Source of the DNA: Amanita rubescens
Lineage: Eukaryota > Basidiomycota > Agaricomycetes > Agaricales > Amanitaceae
Length of the DNA stretch: 64,000 nt
Assembly: GCA_015039365.1 (NCBI GenBank)
Contig: WION01000142.1
Span: 62,001-126,000 of the forward strand
Direction: 5' to 3'
In this document: positions 52,660 through 64,000 of the stretch, piece after piece
Position numbering within the stretch: position 1 is the first letter of the stretch
Layout: every line of letters begins with the position of its first letter
Position numbers and translations under genes: made by a program
Notes under the pieces: generated by a model
Told to the model about the DNA's origin: nothing
What the model saw: the letters and a program-made list of their open reading frames with translations, nothing else
Databases searched by the model: none

Positions 52660-53823
52660 ATGCCTTGTTCACGTGTAACCCGCTCCAAATCCCGCTCCCA
52701 GCGCTCGCAGAAGAGAGGGGCTGCCTCCCCTTCGATTCCCATGGTTCAAATCCTCAAAAGCAGGGGGCAGGAGCAGACGTCTTTGGCGTTAGAAAATAAG
52801 CAAAACGGGGAGATTGAAACGTTCAAGGTTGGGGATTGGTGAGCATTAGCTAGTACAGCTGCAGGGGGCACCAGCTGATTTCTTCACCTAGCGCCTTCAT
52901 CGCCCATCGGGACCTGGATCTGGACCAGAGGCCCATCGCTGGTGAAGATTACTGGAAGGGGCGTATCAACGGAATTTACAAATATAAAGGAGACGATTAT
53001 GTGGTGGTTGCTTGGTTCTACACCAAGCAACACCTGGTCGACGTTGGGGTAAAGTGCGTACAGGCCGTTTTATTATTCGTCGCCCATCTGCTGACAAAGT
53101 ATTTCAGTTTAAATGAGATGCAAAAGTTTAGACTAGGAAGGGCAGAATTGGTTGCAAGTAACCATGAGGACGTTGTTCAAGTGTCATCTATAGAAGGTAC
53201 GGGTTGCCCTCATTCACGCGATGATCTTTTAGCTGAGGCAGGCAATAGACAAGTGTAAAATAATATACTTTGATGATACGGAGCCACTGCAAGACCTTGT
53301 AAATGTCAACGAGTGGTTTTATAGGCTTGAGGCGACTTTTGGAAGTCGTCGTGGTTCAAACGTGCCTAAAATCAAAGTACGCGTATTTTCATTCTTATTG
53401 ACAGCAGTTCAAAATTCTAACTATAAATAATAACAGGGGATCAACGCCAGTTGTATTTGCGGGCAGATGTATTGCCCCCAAGCTGATCGGCAGCGGTTTT
53501 GTAAAGGTTGTAACCAATGGTTTCATGAGGGTTGCATGGGACCAGCTGCTGCCCAACAGGATGAGTCAGAAGGGAGTCAGACGACTTTAAACCTCATGAA
53601 GAAGGTTCCTTTCTATCGCGGCTATGGGGGAGAGGGGGATAGTGGGTTCTTTTGGGAGATCGTAGGATCCTACCGCCGGCTCAACCGTTTTCGGAACTGG
53701 GTCAAGAATGACAGGGTTCCACAAGACTGGGAAAAGCTGTTAGACAAAAAGTTCGTGCAGCAAGTCCTGTTGCAGACTTGGGTTTATTACCGCTGTCCTA
53801 ATGGATGTGAAGCCCCTCTGTAA
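52660..53823 (+). CDS. BAH-PHD chromatin reader protein
   Basis: Five exons join in phase: 52660-52838, 52892-53048, 53100-53196, 53249-53376, 53437-53823, giving 315 residues. A basic N-terminus (RVTRSKSRSQRSQKRG) may be a nuclear signal. A BAH-like domain follows (GEDYWKGRINGIYKYKGDDY, VVVAWFYTKQHL, GRAELVASNHEDVVQVSSI). After it comes a C-terminal PHD zinc finger: CICGQMYC, RFCKGCNQWFHEGCMG and YYRCPNGC, a complete Cys4-His-Cys3 set. BAH and PHD domains read nucleosome surfaces and histone H3 tails, so a nuclear chromatin role is expected. The insert between the PHD zinc sites is long (about 70 residues), which is unusual. Confidence 0.8.
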
Positions 53824-54289
53824 ATATCATATTCTTATTTATGGACATGTTATTTTCCTAAATGCCTACCTTATCTGTCGTACCCTTTATGCTCATTTCT
53901 TAGTATACCATTCCCTTATACGTACTTCCATACTTATCTTTATTCATTAATTAGTATGTCTATATATAAGCCACCTGTATGTTCGACTTAGCTGTTGTTG
54001 CTAGCTGTTGTTAGCAATACAATGTTACTCGTTTCTCCTCATCAACCAGTATTGAACTTGTATCTCAACTCGTGTACATAATCACGGGACTATTAACAGT
54101 TACAACTCACGTGACTTGTAATACTGTTTGACTTGGACTTGCAATCGTAACGCTCTGTTCAATCTTAATATTGTATTGCTATCAAAATCATACAAAATGC
54201 ATTGAAATACGACAGATATGGACATTGGCATGGTATTTCATTATGTTACATGTCCGTAGCTCATTACATCCCAATAAAACGATTGATGA
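53824..54289. other. Intergenic between converging genes
   Basis: AT-rich. A direct repeat GCTGTTGTTGCTAGCTGTTG lies near 53992. No ORF or RNA gene supported. Confidence 0.4.
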
Positions 54290-57033
54290 TCAAGAAGCGA
54301 AATGGCCTGCATCAGCTGCCCTGACTGATCTCTTCAACGCGATTTTGGTTCGAAGGGCAATGGCTATGTTCATGGCGATCGTAAGTGGGCTTACAGCCGT
54401 ACGCAAAAAGAGCGCCATGCGCGCAGGTTCTGTCACCTCGTTGACGAAATAACTCACCCTACCGCTTCTATCCAAGAGGGCAGAGATGTCGAACCGGCAC
54501 AAAACACGTAGATCTGAGTTCCCAGGCCCGAAGTAATTCTTTTCTTCCATTTCGACCAGTCTTTGGTATGTGGTCATGGCGAATGACATGAATTCTTCGT
54601 GGCCCTTCGCCACGTCTGGCCGGCTTGCCATCGGATTGGACAGTTTGGGGTCCGTCGCTGTCCGCTTTGTTTTTCTCGCATACAGTTTCCTGACATCAGG
54701 ATTAGTTTCACATCAAATAAAGGGCGAGACGAAATGACTTACTCGATCATGTGCAGAGGCGTGTAGTGTTCTACTGCACTTTCCGTTATATCGCCATCCT
54801 CATTCACCTCCGTCAGCACGGCGTGGGTTATCTTTCCACCCACAAAAAATAACCGGATTTCCCCCAGCCTTTGCAACCCGTCCACATATGGCATGGCAAA
54901 CCATCGGACCTGGATGCCCATGTTTCGAATGCTATCGTGATCATAAAGCTCCTTTGTCTCGTCGACTAGGTCTCCGAAGCGCTGCATAAATTCCATGTCA
55001 GGAGTTACCTTGAGAACATGACAGGAGCTCTCGGAGAACTCCCTCTTGACGTAGAGGTTTTCCCTCTGTTGGAAGGTGAACTCGGTTGGGTCTCGGATTG
55101 GTAATATCCTGGGATATGGCGTCCTAGTGTAATCATTAGCGATGAGCGAGAGCTCCGATATGAGCGCCAGCTTGTGCCCATGCCAGATCATCTGATCAGG
55201 GGAGGGAAAAACTGTCGTGAAAGAGGAGAGTCGGTGGATGTTTGTCATGACTGCAGGCAGCTGATCGTGATTGAACCCATCCCCCTCTCTGTCCCTGTTT
55301 TTGGAGCGTCAAAAAATACGATCTCCCCCCAAAACAAAAAAGAATGACACGCACATGAAGTCCAGCGAGAGAGGAAGGCCTCCTAGAACAAGGTCCTTTG
55401 TTCGTAATTGTTCCCACCGCTCACCCTTTCCACGCAGAACTGCCTTCTTGTAGTCCTTCCACGTCATGAAATTCATCTGGCAAGGACCGCCAGAATTTTT
55501 TTCCATTGCGTAGAATACTAGGAGCTACGTAAAATAAAATGAGAAATGTGGCTGAACAGCGTGGAGGGAGAGGCCTTACCCATTCCCAGCTCATAATTTC
55601 CTTATCATTCGCCTTAAAGACGTGATCAGGAAACCGTTCTCTTACAGACTTGAGCCACTCTCTGGGGAGGTAGCTCTCAGAAGGGATCATCCATAGATCT
55701 TTACCTACGGTTGATGGGGATGATTTCACCCCACGATCTTCGATGACAATAACATTAATTGGTTGGCGATAGAAGGGGCTGTCCATGGCCACCTCCTGCA
55801 CAGGGAATGCTCCTCGATACAGGTGCAATGCAGCCGGCGGTGCTGGTTGGGAGATTGGGGGTGGAAGCGGACTTGGGTATGGTTGGCGCGCAGGTGAGGA
55901 TGGAATTAGCGTCCTGCTGACCTCTTGAGAACGTCTTGAAGTTGATAAGCCTACAGACTCCATGACTGCCAGCCCCCCACCGCGCGTGCTGCCAATCGGC
56001 ACTTGGGGAGGTCTTGGAGTTGATCGCTCTGCGGCAGAGGCATGCTTGTCAAGGTACTCGAGTGGAGATATTGACCTCCGTCCCGATTCAGGGCTTGGAG
56101 ACCGCGTTGGTGGGGGCGAAGTGGCCTGGCGAGTATGGGCGAAACGGACGTGCTGGGCCTGAGGTTGAATGTGGCTAGATTTTTGAAATGGCTCCTGTTG
56201 AGCCGATGGTTTCTCCTCCCTCCTGGATGGTCGACCGGCTGGAGCTGTAATTAATTTAGTGTTTAAATGGGGCATATAACTAACAATATAAAGATTTACC
56301 TGAATGTAATGGGCGATGACTCGATCCTGCGGGCAATGGCTCCTGCTGACCCGACGATTTCTCCCTCCTGGATGGCTGACCCAAGGTAGCTGAAATGAAT
56401 TTTGCGTTTAGATGGGGCATATAAGTGATGGTATATATAGGGATCCACCTGATGGCATCTGCTGGTGACGCATGTTAACATGTCGAGATCCACCAGGCAA
56501 CGGCTCCTGCTGAGTTGATGGTTTCTCCCTCCTGGATTGCTGACCTGAGGGCGCTGGAGTCTGATGACTGCTCTGGACAAGGCGAGATCCAGAAGGCAAG
56601 GGCTCTTGCATGGCAAGAGCTGGATTGAAGTGCGAGATCAGATTGAGCATAAAAACAACAAAAATGAGGACTCACCGGTACCCGCCTGTTGCCTTTCCTC
56701 TCTTTTTCGTCTTTTCTCCATGAAACGCTCGTAATCGGGATGCAACTGCTGATTATCCTGTCCCAAATGCTGTATGGGTATGTGGCGCAAGACGTTTGGG
56801 TTGCCGATGTATCTTTTAAAGGTGTCATCTGCAAACTCATCCCAATCCTCTGCAGTGATAGGAGGACTGGTAGCGGTGGGGTTCTGATAGGCGGGGCATG
56901 ATGCACTACATTGTTTGTGAACCTTCTGGCTTTTGACATGTGTAGAGTAAGTGCCGCCTGAGCTCCAAAGTATCCCAGACTCGGTCTTTGTGATGGCATG
57001 GGGGCAGGTGTGGGGGCACTTCTTGAATGTCAT
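54290..57033 (-). CDS. Cys/His-rich plus ATP-grasp-like protein, paralog 2
   Basis: Minus-strand relative of the gene at 33976-36682 with the same exon order. Exon 1 (57033-56676) encodes the Cys/His cluster (KCPHTCPHAITKTESGI, HVKSQKVHKQCSASCP). Small Pro/Ser-rich exons between about 56660 and 56190 contain three copies of a module of type GQPSRREKSSGQQEPLP. The exon ending about 55580 ends in MSWEW; the next gives DLVLGGLPLSLDFM. Exon 55248-54739 holds NLYVKREFSESSCHV and YVDGLQRLGEIRLFFVGG with KITHAVLT. The last exon holds SDLRVLCRFDISALL and YFVNEV. KREFSES, GEIRLFFVGG and FVNEV look like the ATP-binding and metal-binding motifs of an ATP-grasp ligase, here complete. The substrate is unknown; the Cys/His cluster may bind zinc or nucleic acid. 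Confidence 0.7.
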
Positions 57034-57299
57034 TTCAGAATGGCAGGAGGGGAGGACGTCTGATACGGTAACTTTAAAATCGCGTTTTTAATATGGTAAC
57101 TGCATCAACTTTAGAAGTCCGGAGAAGTCGGTGGCAAAAATAGCACGCTTAAAGTCTAAATTTGGAGGTGGGTTGTATCAATTAATCGGCATAGGTGCTA
57201 GTGGAACGTAGCAGAGTTAACTACAGTGAGATTAGTAGTTACAGTATAAATGCAGTTAGAAGCAGCGCATGGGTCTGCATGTGATGGGTACGTCGGTTA
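57034..57299. other. Promoter-side region of paralog 2, nothing specific
   Basis: AT-rich upstream sequence of the minus-strand gene; no clear TATA or other motif was fixed. Confidence 0.3.
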
Positions 57300-57560
57300 C
57301 CCACACCGGCACCCACATCACACCTGCACCTGCACCTGCACCTGCATCGCAACGGCACCCGCATCGCGCCCGCATCCGCATCGCACGGCACCTACACTGC
57401 ACAGGCACCCGCATCACACCACCCACATCTCACCTGCACCAGCATCGCACTCGCACCAGCATCGCACTCGCACCTGCACCCACATCGCACCCGCACCCAC
57501 ATCGCAGCCCACATTGCACCTGTACCTACATCCCACCTGCACCTGCACCGGCTGCAAAAG
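57300..57560. repeat. Hexamer-type simple repeat (CACCTG/CACCCG/CATCGCAC)
   Basis: About 260 bp of imperfect 6-bp repeats, e.g. CACCTGCACCTGCACCTG near 57323 and GCACCCGCATCGCAC-type units after it. Overlapping open frames are His/Pro/Thr/Cys repeats and are not genes. Confidence 0.85.
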
Positions 57561-58066
57561 CGTGACTTGAATCTAGTATACTAGGCAATGGTTGAGGCTA
57601 TAGCACTGTTGAGAGAGATAAGATATGCGCAGAAGAAAAATAACTCATGCGGGCGACCTAAGCTTCAGGACCATAAGTACCAAGGGTGGTGAGACACCCC
57701 GATTCCACACCCACAACCCTCTCCACCCTCCCGCCTCACCCTCCCTTCTTCTCCCGGTTGTCGATGATGCATTTATGAGCTGTCCTAGCACACGCATGAT
57801 TGGGCTTGGAGTTGTGGGAATCTTATACCAGCGGTGGTGATTGGGACTGTTCACAGCATCCGATGAATATGTGGGGACATGCAGGGACACAGTAATTCAT
57901 GCCAGGACATGGCTGTTCATGATCTACGGCCATGTTTACACCCAAAATCATACATATAACCGTATTTTGTCTGATACGGACATTCATACGGACCGCCCAC
58001 GCTTACAACATAACTACTGGTACATAACTTAAGAACCTTCTCTTGCCTCAAAGTCTTCCTTTGACA
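57561..58066. other. Intergenic, nothing recognised
   Basis: Short open frames on both strands without recognisable content. Confidence 0.35.
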
Positions 58067-58385
58067 CTATTCGAACGCTTCAGTTAGACACCAAAATTGA
58101 CCAGAATTATCAACTTTTGACTTACTTCCTTTTGGTATGATGAGATGCTCTGGTCCCAGACCATTTGAAACATTGCCAGGCCATTTTATTGGCATATCTT
58201 CCAGATACGGGACCTGGGGCAAACCACGCCATCCATCCCGATCTGCGACAGTTAAACATGACAAAAGAACAAAAGGAAGGACGCTCACGCAATTGCTTAA
58301 GGACATTGGACATGAACCCTGGCTGTGGCGAAGGTGACGTCGCTGTCAATCCCCACTCCTCCACTGATCTCTGGTTCAATTGAAG
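58067..58385 (-). pseudogene. Fragment related to the 51347 gene
   Basis: After a splice acceptor (AGAGATCAG) the minus strand encodes VEEWGLTATSPSPQPGFM and, in the next exon, YLEDMPIKWPGNVSNGLG with PEHLI, matching the gene at 51347-52498 exon by exon. Exon 1 and the acidic C-terminal exons were not found, so this is a truncated copy or a gene with untraced exons. Confidence 0.6.
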
Positions 58386-59173
58386 AAGAGGTTGCAAAGG
58401 GATGGCTCACCGCTAAGGTGCTGCCTTTTATGGGTCTTCTTTGAGCTTGACGTTGCTTTCTTACCCTTTAGCATAATGTTTCATACCAATTAAGCCATTC
58501 AGCACTCACTAGCAGTCTCAGCGCGTTTGGACATGACAATGGCAAGTGGAGGGGAGGAGACAATTGGGTGCTATGCCTAATGCTTCTGCGTTCATTATAC
58601 TTAGGGTTGAAGAAGCAACCTTCCAGTGCGCTCAATCTGAAAGCTTGCCCGGACTTTCTATATATGGACAGCGGCAGGCATCCGCGCCAAACGGTTCAAC
58701 CTATTCTGGGAAGTGTAAGTTACTCATCGGTTGCTTGAAATGTACTCTGGGTTTCCTAAACTGGGCAGGCTCACCATACTTGGAAAGTATAGGACCAGAT
58801 GTTGTTTGGCTGATGGGACGTTGGTCCTGCTATTGGCGTCAACTGGATGTCTTGGCGACAGTCCACACTGAGAACCTCCGCAGTACACAATGTGCTAGAC
58901 GCTCTTCTGCCAGCTAGTTCTCATGGGTGAGTCTTCCTTCATGTCTAGCAAAGATTTGCACACTCTTATCGAATACGTTCGAGATTGCTTACTGTTATAC
59001 TTCAACAATCATTCAATTCAGGGAGCGAATTGCGCCCTCAACTTCAGTGCACACCAGTCAGAGTATGGGCTGAAAATAGATGTATATTATTAGTATACAA
59101 GGTGCGATGTATGTATTTTACAAGTATACATATATACAAGACACGTCTGCCCCACAGCGGTAGCCTATGAATT
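58386..59173. other. Intergenic, nothing recognised
   Basis: One plus-strand open frame of 123 codons (58546-58917) has no recognisable motif and ordinary composition; it is not called. The right end is the 3' flank of the large C48 gene. Confidence 0.35.
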
Positions 59174-62100
59174 CTAAAAATCAGAGTCATCATCCTCTTC
59201 ACTGAGTTCTATATCAGCTAGGGTATCCTCACTGTCCTCCGCAACACCGCGCTCGTTTTCTTCCTCTTGTTCAACTTCCCTCCTGTCCCCCTCTTCGACA
59301 AGTGCCTTCGATGCTCCTCTCTTGGGTGGCACCCGCAAGTTCTTTGCTCTCCCAGTCCTATTCTTTGTCCGCATCTTTTTTATCATAACTTCCATTCTCA
59401 AAGTGTCGTTTGTGACCTCAGCATTATACCCTTCCAGCTCTAGCAATGACCTGGATAGCTGCCTGTTCGTAGCATGAGCGGGAGCGCCACGAGCCCTACG
59501 TTTCTCTGTTGGTACCAAACCCACCATCCTCAGCTTCCAGTAATGCGGGTTTGACAGTAGGACCACTTTTCCTCGTTTAACATCCCAGATACCCCCAGCA
59601 TTGTCCAGTTTGCTATTTGGAAGACATTGGCAGTATGACAACATCTTTCCAAGTGCAAGGTCCAGGAGCACCTTATCGTCATCGTCAAGTTTGCTCTTTT
59701 CCGATCGATACTTGGCAATGTAGCCAGGATTCTGAGCAAAAGGGGCCCAATGGTTGCGCTTCTTCAGGTCCTGAGCTGCCTCGACAAAGTACAAACTTGT
59801 GCGCTCTTCAAAAGAAGGCGCTCTAGGCCCACGGCCTTTTCCTCTGACCGGACAGTTGCAGGGAATAACGACATAAGCCCTAAGGCGGGCATGAAGGCTG
59901 TCCAACGACCAACAGGCCATGGCTTCCTGCAATGAATCTGGCCTGCGTCTGACGCTTGGGTCATCCAATTTGTAGGCGGAATTGAGAGCAGCCCAAATTT
60001 GAGCTGTAAAGACCTTGAACAGGTCGGCAGCCAGACCCTCAGGATGGCAAAAGTTATCTAAATCTCCTGGCCAGGACCACTTTCGCAAAATGATCCCAGG
60101 CATGTCAGAAAGGGCGCCCTTGAGTTCATTCCACGTGAGGTTCTCGCCTAGGGGATATATTTCTTCATTGTTTTGATCATCTTCGAGTCGCCTTAGTTGA
60201 TCCTGCCTCAGCGCCTGCCTGGCTCGATCTGGGTTAAAACCCAAAGCAGTCAAGAGGTCGAGATCGTCAACCTCTGCAACTTCTGGCAGGCACAGCTCTT
60301 TAGACATGTCTAGATCATGCAGGAAGAACATGCCAAATCTGTTGACCAACGGCGAAAAATTGAGGCTGGTCAAAGACTCCTTGAGTTGGGGGCGGATGAA
60401 GGGAGGGGTAAACAATGTGGATTGCATGAGAAACGCAAAGAGGGTGCTCATGAGACCGTAATTTGTAGGAATATGAGGTTTACGGTGATAGAGCTGCATT
60501 TGGCATTGGAAAAGGGATTCCAACCGACGCCAGAGAAATTCGAACCAAGTCTTGGAAGGTAACCATATGAATGGAGTCGACGATTCAAAGTCTCTTATCT
60601 GCCATACAAAAATTGGAAAAATGGGATATAGTTTACTATGGAAGGTGCTTACCGTCTCTCCCAGATGGTCACCCAGGGGCTGAAGGGCTGAGTAACCTAG
60701 CCTGAATTCATCTCTCAACCCATAAGATTTCGTCTGAGCAGCCCCCTTAAAAAGATGAATAAGCTGGTTCTTCTCCTGCATAAAACGCTCGCTGATGGAG
60801 CAAACATCGGTGTCTTTGAAGCGTTCCCTTGAATTGTCCGCTCGCCTAACGGCTTCATAGGCTAAATTATAGGACGATCTAAAAATGACGTGACTCTGGT
60901 CTGATTGGGCTACGGACATCTCTGCCTGCAAACCGCCATAATGGGATAGCGTATTATGGTGGTGCATGTTGCCCAGATTATAACCTCCAGCACCATAGGA
61001 GGCTTCTAGGTGATCCAGTCGCCACAAGCCGACAAGTGGAGAAGCGCCTTTGGGATGGTATGTGATGCCAAGGTCAACAAAGAGTTCTCCCCTACTTCGG
61101 TCAGCCATGTAATTCCAGTCCAGAGAATTCAACTCTTTTCTCAGATTGTCCAAAACATATTTCAGCGTAACTGAAGTGCTGCCATCATGGCTAGAAACCA
61201 TTTCTTTCGTCAGGGCCTTGATGCCCTTGGCTTCAAGGACAAAAAAGAAGGACCCAAACTGATCCAATTTACCGTCTGAGTCTGCGATCTAAGGAGCTTA
61301 AGTCAAACAGCCATTTGTGATACCGATTCAAACAAGCTTACCAAGTTCCCCATAAATAAGAGGAGTTTGGACAGTTCATGTGGCCTGAACGGATAGGAAG
61401 CCATTTGCTTGGAGGAGCTTTTCATGGCTAGGTGAGATAGATCCAGCCCCACGTATGGTTGGCTGACGTCGGGAGTGGCAAGCTCCATGGCTGGAATTAT
61501 CAGCTGTTCCCAGAGGATGTTCTGGATGCGGGGAGGAACTAGAGATTCAAATCTGTTGATATAAGGATGCTTATGATACATCCTTGGAAATGCCAGATAC
61601 AAATTGCACAAATCTCCAGCCATTTTTCCGAAGAACACATGGGGGATGTTGCAAAGCTTGATCTTTCGTTCGACCCATTCTTGTCTGGCCCCAGGAACCG
61701 ACCTGTCAACCTCAGATTGAGGCAGTAGGAGTTTTACAAAGACATGGTTGTGCTTGAAAATGGGTGGCCTGCTTCTGATGACAGGCTTGGTGAAGACGCT
61801 AATGGAATTGCGGAAGCGGGGGTGACGAGTGACCCATATAACACTATCGATGTCAATCGCCTTTTCGACTTGCACCGATTCGTGATGAACAGCGTCTTTT
61901 TCCAAGTCTAAATTTATATAGGATTCCTCATCACCAGAAATCTTCCCTGTCAAGAAAATCAAATTGTCATCTTGCTCCTTAGCAAGCCGTATCATGTCGT
62001 TGGGACCAAGATTGCAGGAGTCATGGAATTCATAAGGTCCCCCATGTCGGGACTGGTCCAGTGGCAAGAGCTCTGGGAAGGGGAATGGGCGTTCCTCTCC

Positions 62101-63919
62101 AGGGGAAGGGGTTCCGGAAGGAGGGCCCTTCAAGCCAACCGGCATGAGGTTTTGGTGGGCGTGGAACGGCACCTGTCTTTTGAAAGCTTGGCAAAAGTCC
62201 ACTCGGAGACGATAGCCATAGTCAATGAAGGTTCTCCAGGGATTTGATATGATGTTGTCTGCAAGGTAGACAAGATCGATCTCACCCAACATGAGGATGG
62301 CGTTAGGAATCGGATTCAGAACTTCAGAGGTTGGGCCATTTTCATAGTCATCATAAGGTCGTTCGGAGGACAAGAACAACGCGTCTGAGTTCCGAAGAAC
62401 GGTAGGCAACGGGGGAGAGGTGGGTCGAGGAAACCTGTCCAATGCATATGGATGTGGGTTTCGTGGTTTTTGGACTTTCTTTTTCTTTCGCAAAGGGGGC
62501 ACGTCGGCCTCGCTGGACTCATCATCGTCAGGCTCGGAATCTGCGGGTGGGGGCGCAGGCAATGGCAGCCAGTTGACAGAAGGCTTTGAGATTTGTCTTT
62601 TATGTAGGAACGGAGGTGGGGATGGCTCCAATTGGGACGTCGACTGTTCCACCAGTGAATTTGGTGGGCAACAAGAGACGCAAGAACGGGCCTGGCGATC
62701 CATCTCCTGCTGTACCCGTAAGATGCTACTTTGAAAATGTTGACGGTCAAACTGAGAGACCATTTCTCTACATTCCCTAAACACTGCACCTGTCATGTCA
62801 AGATTGCTAGGATCCAGTACAGCCCAAGCGTCAACCCTGGACCAATCTAACACTTGGACCTGGAAATCTGAAATGATCTGTCTCCTGATGAAATGGCAGC
62901 AAGGGAGAGACTCAGGCTTGAGCCATCTTCCACTTGCAGAGACGCGAAAGCCATGGATCCAGATATGTTCCAAAACTTGACAAACGATAGGCCCACAATC
63001 ATTCCCATTTTGTTCCCAGTTGAGCTCATATACGTTAAAGTCTAGATCAAAATCCCAGCCATGCAGCGTTGCAACCTTTGACCAGACTTCCGATAGATCC
63101 CAATCCCAAGAGACCTGGGCAAGAGGTTGGGCAACAAAATTATTGGATACGCGGCTGCGACCCAAAACGTGCATGGTTTTATTTGAGGGGTTTATTATGA
63201 CGGCGAAATAATGGGAGTGCCTCCACAGACAACCAACTACAGTCTGCAAGGGGCAAGGCCCTGTCAGAGGAAGACTGAATCGTCTGCGAAAGATCTGTAT
63301 CTGTAAGGGTTCTTGAGAAGAAGACTGCTGGCCAGGCATAAGATATGACATTGGAACATAGCGGTGGTCATCTCGGCCCAAGTTAGCCCAGAATTTAATG
63401 AGCCAGATGTCCATGATCATGCCATCTACCCAGTTTGGAGAGATCAATGATCGAAGAGAATCAAGAGGAGGCTCCCAAATGTGAGGGTTCATGAGGTAAG
63501 CATCTATTGGATATGTTACATCAAGTATATCACTGATGGTGGGCAAGAAACATACCGATAGGAGGTAGATGATGGGCATTATGATTATGAACAGGCTGAT
63601 CGTCCTCATCTTGAGTGGCAACAGAAGGTAGAGGACTTGGACAATAGCCAGGAGAGGACGGGTCAGAATCGGAATCAGAGGGGCAGGGGGCGTCAACGTC
63701 TTGTCTCATGGTTTTATATTGGCCACCATCAGAATCAGAAGAGGCACAAACAGCATGAAGGTTTCTCCTGATGGTGTCTAGTAGGTCGGAGGTTTGCCCA
63801 GGATGACTCTGAGGCGCATCAGGATTTGCCAAACCAAAAGCTCTATTGACATTGCTCCTTATTTTAGCAAGGTCCAGAGCGACCTTTGGCGGATTAGAGG
63901 ATCGGGGTTTTTGGGGCAT
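59174..63919 (-). CDS. Large protein with Ulp1/C48-type cysteine protease domain
   Basis: About 1600 residues on the minus strand. Start MPQKPRSSNPPKVALDLAKI at 63919. A clean intron lies between AACTTG (61339 region) and ATCGCAGACTCAG; another near 60651-60598 is GT-AG and in phase. The first exon border near 63555 is not resolved. The protease domain shows RHSHYFAVIINPSNKTMHV (His), SWDWDLSEVW and WEQNGNDCGPIVCQVLEHIW, the Gln and catalytic Cys of C48 SUMO proteases. Then come a Pro/Ser linker (KKKKVQKPRNP) and a large C-terminal region (DLGITYHPKGASPLVGLWRL, then YGAGGYNLGNMHHHNTLSHY) that I cannot assign. The C-terminus is highly acidic. C48 domains also occur in fungal DNA transposons, so host gene or transposon-derived gene are both possible. 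Confidence 0.7.
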
Positions 63920-64000
63920 GGTGGTATTGGAAGATACCAGGTGATTTAGACGTTTAGGAGCAATATCGAGAAGACCAATCTAGTGTAGACTATTGCCTAC
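63920..64000. other. 5' flank of the C48 gene
   Basis: 81 bp upstream of the start codon to the window end; too short to assign. Confidence 0.3.

Noticed and set aside
52743..52756. GGTTCAAATCC resembling a tRNA B box
   Set aside because: It lies inside the first BAH-PHD exon; no A box, acceptor stem or cloverleaf could be formed around it.
57250..57570. 106-codon His/Thr/Cys repeat ORF
   Set aside because: It is a translation of the hexamer repeat in two frames.
63533..63555. 23-nt GT-AG intron joining the first two C48 exons
   Set aside because: Too short for a spliceosomal intron and it does not restore frame; the true border is unresolved.

Overview
The window looks like a transposon- and satellite-rich stretch of an Agaricomycete (mushroom-forming basidiomycete) genome. 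The evidence is genes with many introns of about 50-65 nt and GT-AG borders, a KDZ-family transposase gene of the type abundant in basidiomycetes, a Ty3/gypsy chromovirus, Ty1/copia elements, a TET/JBP-like dioxygenase, and no bacterial features. No rRNA, tRNA, CRISPR array or bacterial-style operon was found.

Layout. 1-12.2 kb: a KDZ transposase gene on the minus strand (12190 to about 400), split by a nearly intact Ty3/gypsy chromovirus (1089-9585, 429-bp LTRs, 5-bp target duplication GTTCA). This retroelement has an unusual expression plan: an 11-12 nt self-priming site, a 991-nt AUG-free leader that is nevertheless open in frame with gag, a -1 frameshift signal, and a third ORF after pol. 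12.6-13.4 kb: a diverged repeat of about 180 bp. 13.6-33.5 kb: two tandem copies of a segmental duplication (A 13603-24594, B 24776-33469). Each carries an array of a second satellite of about 182 bp, a block of repeats of about 0.5 kb, and a JmjC-type dioxygenase gene. Copy A also carries a 2368-bp foldback transposon (19125-21492) that copy B lacks.

33.9-39.1 kb: two intact-looking genes that converge, a five-exon gene for a Cys/His-rich plus ATP-grasp-like protein (+) and a TET/JBP-like oxygenase (-). 39.2-41.1 kb: short tandem repeats. 41.1-51.1 kb: an old, internally deleted copia element interrupted by a young copia element (42130-50453, LTRs identical by eye, 5-bp target duplication TCTTG, single 2031-codon gag-pol ORF, primer site matching the anticodon arm of initiator tRNA-Met). 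51.3-53.8 kb: an unrecognised small-exon gene followed by a BAH-PHD chromatin reader. 54.3-57.0 kb: a minus-strand paralog of the Cys/His plus ATP-grasp-like gene. 57.3-58.4 kb: a simple repeat and a gene fragment. 59.2-63.9 kb: a large gene with a Ulp1/C48-type SUMO-protease domain.

How it fits together. The host-type genes here are mostly chromatin- or modification-related (JmjC twice, TET/JBP-like, BAH-PHD, C48 protease) and sit among KDZ and retrotransposon sequence. That resembles the published association of TET/JBP gene expansions with KDZ transposons in basidiomycetes. Exon borders were read by eye from splice consensus and reading frame. Those called exact are phase-consistent but have not been checked against transcripts.
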